A stretch of DNA of 37,797 nucleotides from Acidimicrobiia bacterium. Lineage in GTDB: Bacteria; Actinomycetota; Acidimicrobiia; Acidimicrobiales; Aldehydirespiratoraceae. Below the pieces are notes generated by a model that saw only the letters and a list, made by a program, of their open reading frames with translations, did no database searches and was not told the origin of the DNA. A program made the translations under genes and the position numbers. The stretch covers positions 1 to 37,797 of the forward strand of contig JAHQYM010000017.1 in NCBI GenBank assembly GCA_024421095.1, given 5' to 3'. Every line of letters starts with the position of its first letter. The stretch's first letter is position 1. This document shows, in pieces, positions 17,837-25,032 of this stretch.

Positions 17837-19983
17837 GCGACCTAATCGTCTCGACCTCCAACTTCAACGAAGTTATCCGTGTGCTTGGACCCTACGGTGA
17901 ACGTACCCAGGCGGTGGTTGATCGTCAGTCTCAACTATGGGATACAGCGACTTTCCGTTGGGCGGTGATTCCGTTTGTCGACGGTGCAGGTGTGCGATGG
18001 GACTTCGTAGCAGTGGACAATGAATCTGAGCGTCGTGGACGGGAGATTGTATTGGCCTTCTTTGGTCCATTCGCATCGGTCCCCAACGACGGCGGACAAG
18101 ATTCCCCCACAGGAGGTGCATATTATCACCAAGTGCCCCTGGCAGTATCTGGAGGTCTCGGCAGGTTTGTCGAGACCTTGGAGTTAATGGTCAGTGTGAG
18201 GTCTGATGAACCTGACCTTCGTAGAGAGATCTCGGATCCGATCAGTCTACTACTTCGGGATTTCTATCTCGCTCTCGACCGAACCGACTCAGTCACCTCA
18301 AACGAGATCTTGAGCCGGATCGAGGCGACGGGCCAATTTAGCAGCGAGAACCTTCGATTCCTTCAGGTAGAACGTCTTGGGCGACTTGGCTATTGGCAAG
18401 AGTTGTCAGGTCTGCCGTGGTTCGCAGACCTTGCTCGCACTCGTCGGCCTCGACGTATCTCCGAACACATGTTGGAGAGTGTATGGCGGGCAAATTTTGA
18501 TGAGGCTGCCGTTGGTGCGGATCCAAACGTCGCATTTGAGGGATTTGTCGAACTAGGTCTCGAGGAGACTTACGGGCGGTTACTCCAGAGTGTTGACATT
18601 CCTCAGACCGTCTCGGGGCGGCGGTTGGTGTGTGTCTCGGCCCACATTGCTGGCAATAGTGCTCGAGTCAAGAGATTGTTGGCCTCTGCTTCTGACGGCG
18701 AACTTCCGGTATTGCGCCTCCTGGGCACCGTTTCTATGGACGGCGCTGCACAGGTGGATGATGGTCTGTCCGTTGAGGAACGAGCACGCGAACATCTGGG
18801 CCGAGGGGAGTTCGTTGAAGTGGTCGCTCTTGCGGAGATTCAATCTGACCCCAACCTCGCTTCACTCGCAGTCCATGCGGCATACGAACTCAACGATCCG
18901 AACTCTTGCTCGCTGGCTATGGAAGCGGTAGGCAGAGTCAGTTCGTCTTCCCTGCCCAAGACTCGTCAGTTCCAGACCATCCTGGGCGAGGTCGAGCGGT
19001 TAGCGACCAATAGGTGTAATGGTTGGTCAGACTGGTTGTCCAGGATTGCAGCCGATGAGCTTTGGGTTGGGGCGTCGGATGTGGCTCGCGAGTGTTCGCC
19101 TCAGTGGGACATCAATGAGTTGCTGGTTGAGGTAGCAGCAGATACAGCTGCAAACGCACTGCACACGGCGGGTGAGGGGATCAATCGGCGGGAACTGCGC
19201 GCCGTATTGGACCTGTTGTGCGGTCTCGTAGGAAAAATAGTGGACCGGCCAGTCGCCGATCCCATTGTCGACGCAATTCTTCTCGTTCTCGCGCTCGACG
19301 AAAACCCGTCAGCACCAGTGAGAGATGCGTTCTTTCGCCTAGCAACCGATGTCCTCCACTCTGGGCCAACTGTTTCGAGATACAAAGACCTCGTCGCAAT
19401 TGCTCAAGACCTATGGCAACGAGTAGGCGCCCGCGAAACCGTTGTTTGGGCGCTTGACCTCGCTGATGCACTCGCCGTTGCCCCGAGTCCCGATCCTGGA
19501 GTTCTCCGCGAGTTTATGGTTGCGGTTGGAAACAAGATCATGCCCTTCGCAAGCCGACTGGCACTTGACGAGAGACGCTCGATTGAAACGTTGGCAACGG
19601 AGTGCGGTACGAACGTTGTTCTGCCTCCCCTAGACACCGTGCCCGAGGCCAGTCAGAACGATATCTGGAATCAACTAACCGGTTCATCAGTAGGGCTATA
19701 CTCGTTATTGGAAGGCGCGGGAGGTCGGTTCGAAAAGCGGTTGCGCGATCTGTGCCGTGATGTTGAGGTCATGCACAATGCCGACAAGGTCGCGACCCAT
19801 GCTCTGCAGACGATGGCGAAACGTGTGAACTTCCTAATTGTGGACACTCGGCATGCAAGTCATGCAGCAACGGCAACGGTTGATGCGGTTCGCCCAAGAT
19901 CACTTCAGTTGTTTCCAAACGGAGGAGGAATCTCAAGCTTCATCGCAATACTTCGGGAAGCGCTTATTGATACCGGCGCATAG
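17833..19983 (+). CDS. dpdD: DpdD-like protein of unknown function
   Basis: This is a 716-residue protein with no motif I recognise. I assign it to DpdD by elimination: the other expected Dpd proteins are accounted for, the size fits, and it ends the operon. The first 110 residues look like a mixed alpha/beta domain; the rest is largely helical, possibly repeat-like. The ATG overlaps the dpdK stop as ATGA. It converges on dpdB across a 106-bp gap (19984-20089) in which I see no clear terminator. No active-site residues can be proposed. It could also be a lineage-specific addition to the island rather than true DpdD. Confidence 0.55.
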   Translation: MSDLIVSTSNFNEVIRVLGPYGERTQAVVDRQSQLWDTATFRWAVIPFVDGAGVRWDFVAVDNESERRGREIVLAFFGPFASVPNDGGQDSPTGGAYYHQVPLAVSGGLGRFVETLELMVSVRSDEPDLRREISDPISLLLRDFYLALDRTDSVTSNEILSRIEATGQFSSENLRFLQVERLGRLGYWQELSGLPWFADLARTRRPRRISEHMLESVWRANFDEAAVGADPNVAFEGFVELGLEETYGRLLQSVDIPQTVSGRRLVCVSAHIAGNSARVKRLLASASDGELPVLRLLGTVSMDGAAQVDDGLSVEERAREHLGRGEFVEVVALAEIQSDPNLASLAVHAAYELNDPNSCSLAMEAVGRVSSSSLPKTRQFQTILGEVERLATNRCNGWSDWLSRIAADELWVGASDVARECSPQWDINELLVEVAADTAANALHTAGEGINRRELRAVLDLLCGLVGKIVDRPVADPIVDAILLVLALDENPSAPVRDAFFRLATDVLHSGPTVSRYKDLVAIAQDLWQRVGARETVVWALDLADALAVAPSPDPGVLREFMVAVGNKIMPFASRLALDERRSIETLATECGTNVVLPPLDTVPEASQNDIWNQLTGSSVGLYSLLEGAGGRFEKRLRDLCRDVEVMHNADKVATHALQTMAKRVNFLIVDTRHASHAATATVDAVRPRSLQLFPNGGGISSFIAILREALIDTGA

Positions 19984-20089
19984 GAGTTAGGATCGTCGTG
20001 GAGACAATAGATCGATTAAGATCCGTAACTTGCTGAACGTTGATGACTAACGGCAGAAGGCCATTTGTGCTCCCGACATCCTAGAAGAA

Positions 20090-21250
20090 TCAAGGGTTAG
20101 GTTGCGTTATAGATTGTGGTCTATCCCCAACGGATCGTTGGTATGCCGCTAGCAGGAAGTTCGTGAGCATTCGGATATCCTTTGAAGTATTTTGTAACTC
20201 GTTCCATCGTCGGGTGGAGTCAACTCCGAATCGCCAGTGGCCTGTGGTCCAACTGCAGTAGCCCAGAAGTGGTTTGATCTCCGTCATGTAGTCGAATTGG
20301 TCAGGCCATTGGTGTTTCGCTACGTGTCTGTCCGTAATGGCATCCATCACGAACCCCATACTCACGATGCCGACACCATGCATCAGCCTCGATCGTCGGG
20401 GGGGTTGGCCCCAGGGTTCGGGGAACACTGTCTTGACAGCGTTCCAGTAGTCCTTCAACAAATCAAGCATGCCTTCGATATCACCGCCGCCGGTTTCGGG
20501 ATCTCGCAGGTAGTAAAGACACCCGTCGGTCAGGCTGTTCTCAATCGTCCGAAGGATCGAATTGTCTTTGACGACCCCACCCGGTGTGGTAGGAGTTTGG
20601 ATGAGTTGCAAGAACGGGGAGTCTTCGTCGTAGTTAAGGCGTTCTAGCAATAGCGAGGGGAATTGCTTCCGCATCAGCGCCGGAGGCAATGGGCCACTCG
20701 TGGAAGGTAACAATTCGTAGATGAGACCTTTGGGTAATGGCTTAGTCGAGTTGACCAAAATGAACTGGGCGCGCTGTTCGCTTTCGGACGCTGCGATGAA
20801 CGCCGTCACACACATTGGGAACGCTCGTACGTCTGCCTCGCGAACTGCGGCGCAGCGTTGTTGGCCATCGACGATCCATCCAGGCTTCTCCTCGTCAGGA
20901 AGAGACTCGTCTACGGGGACGATGAGGTGGCCTGGCCGGGTTACCCACCCACGCTCCCGCGATTCCGTATCAGGTTCGAACCGTACACGCTCATCGAAGG
21001 CGACAACGATAGCGTTTGGGAGAAGTGGACTCTCCGATTCGATATAACTCTTGATCGCGGAAACGTGTGCCAGCACTTCAGGGCGTTGATATCCATCTAA
21101 TTCCCGCCCGATTCGTTTGACTCGTGACACAGTGGTGAACGAAGGCAACAATTTGCCATCAATCGCGAACATATACAAACGTTGACTTTGTCCCTGCCGG
21201 ACTTCGATAGTTGGAAGCCTCAATTCGTAAACCTTTGATGATTTCCCCAT
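20090..21250 (-). CDS. dpdB: DpdB, ParB/DndB-like DGQHR-domain partner of DpdA
   Basis: This is a 386-residue protein with the DGQHR-type signature, here DGQQR (128-132), related to DndB and the ParB/sulfiredoxin fold. The following VNSTKP segment is also typical of the family. In the Salmonella system DpdB is needed with DpdA for insertion of preQ0 into DNA and has ATPase activity. The ATG at 21250 is 2 nt after the dpdA stop, so the two genes are almost certainly coupled. The signature reads Gln at the usual His position, a conservative change whose effect is unknown. Confidence 0.9.
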   Translation of the reverse strand: MGKSSKVYELRLPTIEVRQGQSQRLYMFAIDGKLLPSFTTVSRVKRIGRELDGYQRPEVLAHVSAIKSYIESESPLLPNAIVVAFDERVRFEPDTESRERGWVTRPGHLIVPVDESLPDEEKPGWIVDGQQRCAAVREADVRAFPMCVTAFIAASESEQRAQFILVNSTKPLPKGLIYELLPSTSGPLPPALMRKQFPSLLLERLNYDEDSPFLQLIQTPTTPGGVVKDNSILRTIENSLTDGCLYYLRDPETGGGDIEGMLDLLKDYWNAVKTVFPEPWGQPPRRSRLMHGVGIVSMGFVMDAITDRHVAKHQWPDQFDYMTEIKPLLGYCSWTTGHWRFGVDSTRRWNELQNTSKDIRMLTNFLLAAYQRSVGDRPQSITQPNP

Positions 21251-21252
21251 TG

Positions 21253-22509
21253 CTATATGTTTTTCCCGTTCGACAAGCGCGAAATGACGAGGTCGCGTTC
21301 CAGTCGTTGAGCGAAAACGGTCAGGTTGTGGAAACCTCTTCGACGATTGCGTTCCGAACCTCGAAACAAGATTATATCAATGCCTATGTTTTTGCACAAT
21401 ACACAAGCGCATTCCTCCCATGGTCTTGCATCCAATGTCTCGGAATACTGAATAGTGCGATCTTTTTTGTCGCCAAGCAACTTGGAGTACTGCAGAATCG
21501 CGTCCAATGTTTCTGTGGTCTCAGTGTTGCCATCGGCAAGGCCGCGGATCTTCTGCAAGCAAGCCTTCTCGAGTCTGCGCGCTCGTTGTTGATCAACCTT
21601 TCCAGCGGATATTAGTCTCCTCAGGCGGGTATTCCCGTCAACTTGAGGGACACGGACTGCAACATAAGACCGATCTAGCGTATAGTAGTTGTCGCGATCG
21701 TCTTTGAATGCCTGCATAAAAGGGGAGGTACTGTCGAAACTAGTTACACCGTATTGTGCAAACTCATGTGCGTACGCGGTACGAGTTACGCCCAGCAAGT
21801 GCAGTTGCGTGTCTTTCTTCAAGAACTCTTTGGTGGTGCGCAGGGTGGCCTGAATCTCGGGAGTCTTGAGGGGCACCATTCCACCCATGGCGATGCGTTT
21901 GAAACCGATTTCTTGCAAATGTTGGACAGCGGTTGCGTATGACCTCGGACTCCAAGCCTGCGCTACGCCTAGAGGTTCGAAACTACATTGCCGCTTGTCG
22001 CGTCGATCAAGGAACGACTCGGCTAACGTTAATGTCAAGCGTTGCCGTTCTTGCCATTCAATGGGGACTTGCGATGTTGAGTTATCCAATTCAGCGTCGA
22101 ACCCGAAAATCACATGATCTACAGAAACGCCACTGTCAAACCCGCACCCCTCGTAAAAATCGATGACTTCATCCACTGAGTACGCTGGTTCCGTCTCACG
22201 CACGTATGCGAATGCACCACAATCGCCCATGATGTCAAGATTGGCATCAGTTTGGTCTAGCCTAAAAAACCGCCTGACACCTTCTCGGTAGAGTCGATTA
22301 CGTTGAGCGATAGTGTACTTCCCAGAGACCCCTGGTAGACCGTCCACGATGGGTTTGGACACCAATAGCCCCGAATAAGGAGGAGGTCGAAAGATCTCGT
22401 GAGCGTATTTGTCGTCGCGCTGCTTTACGCGGTGCATAGATCGTTTCTCTGAAAGAAAGTCGAAACTTGGATCAATCTGATCATGGCTATCGGGAAAATA
22501 GAACCTCAC
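21253..22509 (-). CDS. dpdA: DpdA, DNA guanine transglycosylase (TGT paralogue)
   Basis: DpdA exchanges guanine in DNA for preQ0. The 418-residue protein has the TGT-type catalytic features: D96 in GDCGAF, D259 in SFDST as candidate nucleophile, and AMGGMVP at about 207-213. A zinc site follows with C367, C369, C372 and H394. The N terminus has the VDP/IDP-type beginning typical of DpdA, which tRNA-type enzymes lack. I chose GTG 22509, with GAGGA about 7 nt upstream. It lies 132 bp downstream of dpdC and 2 nt before dpdB. No tRNA-type tgt is in the window. Confidence 0.93.
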   Translation of the reverse strand: MRFYFPDSHDQIDPSFDFLSEKRSMHRVKQRDDKYAHEIFRPPPYSGLLVSKPIVDGLPGVSGKYTIAQRNRLYREGVRRFFRLDQTDANLDIMGDCGAFAYVRETEPAYSVDEVIDFYEGCGFDSGVSVDHVIFGFDAELDNSTSQVPIEWQERQRLTLTLAESFLDRRDKRQCSFEPLGVAQAWSPRSYATAVQHLQEIGFKRIAMGGMVPLKTPEIQATLRTTKEFLKKDTQLHLLGVTRTAYAHEFAQYGVTSFDSTSPFMQAFKDDRDNYYTLDRSYVAVRVPQVDGNTRLRRLISAGKVDQQRARRLEKACLQKIRGLADGNTETTETLDAILQYSKLLGDKKDRTIQYSETLDARPWEECACVLCKNIGIDIILFRGSERNRRRGFHNLTVFAQRLERDLVISRLSNGKNI

Positions 22510-22540
22510 AACGCATCCTCACCAACTTGAGCGAATGCGG

Positions 22541-22614
22541 AAAAGGTAGTCATTGTTTACGGCCAACCGAAAACTCGCGCAAGCGGATTGGGTGGATGTA
22601 CGTGCCTACCTTTT
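22541..22614. repeat. Inverted repeat between dpdC and dpdA
   Basis: AAAAGGTAG (22541-22549) and CTACCTTTT (22606-22614) are exact reverse complements 56 nt apart, within the leader of dpdA. Together with the adjoining hairpin they make this gap the most structured intergenic stretch of the minus-strand block. It could be an operator pair or an mRNA structure. Nothing in the sequence decides between these, and chance is possible. Confidence 0.35.
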
Positions 22615-22622
22615 TGATAGAA

Positions 22623-22640
22623 GGTCTCGCCTGCGAGACC
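22623..22640 (-). terminator. Perfect hairpin just after dpdC
   Basis: The 8-bp perfect stem GGTCTCGC/GCGAGACC with a 2-nt loop begins 1 nt after the dpdC stop codon. On the minus strand the hairpin is followed by TTCTATC, a pyrimidine-rich but not pure T tract. It may act as a weak terminator or attenuator that lowers dpdA-dpdB expression relative to dpdC, or as an mRNA 3' stabiliser. The structure is certain; its function is inferred. Confidence 0.5.
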
Positions 22641-22641
22641 A

Positions 22642-23604
22642 TCACCTAGTTGCCCCCATCGTCTCCGTGAACAGTGCCCCGAACCTGCCTTGTTCACAGG
22701 CGCGGCCAGAATCACGCAACTTTCGCAGCGCAAATGTTTGCGTTAAGCTTGGGCGCTCATCGCTTTCCGCAAGAATCCACGCAGCAATTTCTTGATCAGA
22801 CATCCTGCGAGCACGGTATTGGGGGAATTCGTCAAGTGATGCCGTGAGTCTGCTTAGCACTGTTTGAGCAGAGCCTGAATTGAAAAGGTTCGGTTCAGTT
22901 GCTTCAAGTACACGTTGTGCAACTCGAACGGACAAGGACCGCATCGTACCTCCGACTGCCTGCCTCGCCTTCGCTGAAACTTGTACCCACGAGTCTCCGA
23001 TGCGCGGGTCCGGACAGTTGCCGGCACCAAACACAACCAAACGCCGTGGGTCTGACAATTGCGACTTTGCTTTAATCACGTCGTCCACGATCGCAATTAA
23101 GTAGTCTCGTCCACCGCAAACTACCAAAGCGCTCTCAGGGTAAGCATTAGCCACAGAATTGATTGATTTATGTTTGTCACCGTTCGATGGTATTTGCCGT
23201 TCGCAAAGTTTTCCCCACCACATCTTGGTCGCCTCTGTGGGAGTAACTTGGTCTCCAGACCGAGAAATTGAATCTGCGTGCCCTGCTGAAAGCGTAGCAC
23301 TGTAAGAAGTAAGCAGGTCACCGGAATGAACTAGGCCGAAACCGGCTGAAATCGCCCACAACGAGCAAAGTTCTTCCATCTTGCTGCAAATCTGCTTAGC
23401 TACGAACCAAGATTCGCCAGTGTAAAGATCAAGCGCTTGGACATCGCCCGCTTCGTCCGCTACTCGGTTGATCCAAGCGTCTGCTCGCGCGGAAAAACGT
23501 CCTTGATACTCGCTCAAACGAAGGCCGTCGCGAGGTTGTTGACTTTTCCTCTTGGTGCATGCAACAAAAACATGAACCAACGAACTTGATGTGCGCTTCG
23601 TCAC
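22642..23604 (-). CDS. dpdC: DpdC, YaaA/DUF328-like protein making ADG from preQ0 in DNA
   Basis: This is a 320-residue protein that starts with the SCTKRK-type segment (ACTKRK, about 15-20) and includes WAISAGFGL near residue 87 and YSATLSAGHADS near residue 100. These are features of the YaaA/DUF328-DUF6884-like group to which DpdC belongs. In Salmonella DpdC hydrolyses preQ0 in DNA to 7-amido-7-deazaguanine, the final mark. The GTG start at 23604 has AGGA about 6 nt upstream. It heads the minus-strand modification block, with dpdA and dpdB downstream. The catalytic residue cannot be named from sequence alone. Confidence 0.82.
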   Translation of the reverse strand: MTKRTSSSLVHVFVACTKRKSQQPRDGLRLSEYQGRFSARADAWINRVADEAGDVQALDLYTGESWFVAKQICSKMEELCSLWAISAGFGLVHSGDLLTSYSATLSAGHADSISRSGDQVTPTEATKMWWGKLCERQIPSNGDKHKSINSVANAYPESALVVCGGRDYLIAIVDDVIKAKSQLSDPRRLVVFGAGNCPDPRIGDSWVQVSAKARQAVGGTMRSLSVRVAQRVLEATEPNLFNSGSAQTVLSRLTASLDEFPQYRARRMSDQEIAAWILAESDERPSLTQTFALRKLRDSGRACEQGRFGALFTETMGATR

Positions 23605-23703
23605 TGAAGTCCTGTGCGTCTAGCCGAGTATTGTGCGACTAACGATAGCACCAGTGGCGACCAGACGGACGAACTGAATGAGGTTTTCCGAAGGATCGAA
23701 TCG

Positions 23704-24036
23704 ATGTCCGCTCCGCGTGAATATTCATTTGTCAATCTGGGATTCAGGCTTTTCTCACCCATCAAGATTGACGAAGTATGTTGATGGACGGCGTTCCTTG
23801 ACATCCAACTTGCGGATGGTCGCACACTCACGACCGTCACCGCACGGAACAACGGCAAGTTTGGGCCGCCCGAGTGGCAACGCGCTCGACAAACGCGGTT
23901 CGAAGCGCGAGGCTACGAGTTGTTTGGTCTACACTTATGGATGGTGGTGGCAACCGAACACGGTGATGCTCACTCGTTAGCGACTTTGAAAGATAGATTG
24001 TGCAGTATCAGTGCTATTCCCCAACTTGCATTCTAG
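23704..24036 (+). pseudogene. Small gene interrupted by one in-frame TGA
   Basis: From ATG 23704, with AAGGA (23691-23695) 8 nt upstream, one reading frame runs 110 codons to TAG 24034-24036. It is broken only by TGA at codon 27 (23782-23784). The residues on both sides look protein-like, for example SFVNLGFRLFSPIKIDEV before it and FLDIQLADGRTLTTVTAR after. The frame ends 10 nt before the downstream oxidoreductase. No start codon with a binding site exists just after the TGA. I recognise no family. The most likely explanations are a recent nonsense mutation or a sequencing error; recoding is less likely. Other frames here give no better reading. Confidence 0.55.
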
Positions 24037-24046
24037 GCTATTGAGT

Positions 24047-24988
24047 ATGACCCATCCTTTTCGCTTCGGTTTGCAACTCCATTCACCCATCGCTGATTTG
24101 ACTTGGCTCGATTCGGCACGTTACGCTGAAACCCAAGGCTTTTCGTCACTGCTAATCCCAGATCATTTCCATCATCAATACGGGCCTTTGAGCGCACTTG
24201 GCGCGGCAGCCGCGGTGACTACCAGATTGAAGATTGGGGCGTTGGTTTTCGGTAACGATTACCGCCATCCGGTGACGTTAGCCAAAGAGATGGCGACACT
24301 TGATCAAATATCGCAGGGGCGTTGCGAGTTCGGGATTGGCGCTGGTTGGCTGCGCGACGACTACGAACAGTCTGGGATGACTTATGACCCGCCCGGCACT
24401 CGTATTGACAGGTTGTTAGAGAGTTTGGAGATTATCAAGGGTTGTTGGGGGTCGGAAGCGTTTGACTTTGTCGGCGAGCACTACAACGTCAGCGGTTACG
24501 AAGGTCAGCCGAAACCCTGGACGCAAAAGGGGCCTCCTATCATTATTGGTGGTGGGGGGCCGCGTATGCTGGGTTTGGCAGCCCAACACGCAGACATTGT
24601 GGGTGTCACCGCCAACTTGCGTTCTGGTGAGGTCGGCGATGATGCGATTGCCGACTCGATGGCGGCCGCTTACGACCAGAAAATCTCTCGTATACGTGAA
24701 TGCGCTGGTAGTCGCATCAACGATCTGGAGCTCAGTTCGCTCACCCTCGTGACAGCATTTACCAACGCCCGCCAAGCAACTCTTAACGCCGTTGCGGATA
24801 TGTTCGGTGTGCCGGCCGCTGAGATTGCCGAATCGCCAGCAGCGCTAGTGGGGTCAGTGGCTCAGATCGTGGAAACCCTCCAACAACGTCGCGAGCGTTG
24901 GGGGTTCAATTATGTGGTCGTGCAACAAGATGGAGGGCAGGGCATGAAGCGGTTCCCTGAAGTCATCGCCAGGTTGGCGGGCACCTAA
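24047..24988 (+). CDS. F420-dependent luciferase-like oxidoreductase, MSMEG_2516-type family
   Basis: This is a 313-residue protein of the luciferase-like TIM-barrel family that uses reduced F420. The N-terminal strand FRFGLQLH, the LIPDHF segment, the FGIGAGW region and the IIIGGGG strand fit the F420-dependent subgroup common in actinobacteria. I chose ATG 24047 rather than ATG 24011 because the upstream 12 codons fall inside the preceding broken gene and the family start matches here. The substrate is unknown. A cofC homologue 3.6 kb away supports F420 use by this organism. It converges with the next gene across 44 bp. Confidence 0.88.
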   Translation: MTHPFRFGLQLHSPIADLTWLDSARYAETQGFSSLLIPDHFHHQYGPLSALGAAAAVTTRLKIGALVFGNDYRHPVTLAKEMATLDQISQGRCEFGIGAGWLRDDYEQSGMTYDPPGTRIDRLLESLEIIKGCWGSEAFDFVGEHYNVSGYEGQPKPWTQKGPPIIIGGGGPRMLGLAAQHADIVGVTANLRSGEVGDDAIADSMAAAYDQKISRIRECAGSRINDLELSSLTLVTAFTNARQATLNAVADMFGVPAAEIAESPAALVGSVAQIVETLQQRRERWGFNYVVVQQDGGQGMKRFPEVIARLAGT

Positions 24989-25032
24989 CCCGAAGTTCGG
25001 ATTGGCACGAACCATACTCGCTATTCGCCGAT

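Noticed and set aside
20237-20647. 136-codon plus-strand frame opposite dpdB
   Set aside because: It is antisense to a well-supported dpdB with DGQQR motif and coupled start; no independent evidence of coding.
23782-23810. Selenocysteine codon with SECIS-like stem
   Set aside because: Stem is only 5 bp, the loop lacks the usual early G and no selenoprotein family is recognised; kept only as a remote alternative.
23678-23980. 100-codon frame overlapping the TGA-broken gene
   Set aside because: Its residues look random and it has no binding site, while the alternative frame from 23704 has both a site and protein-like sequence.
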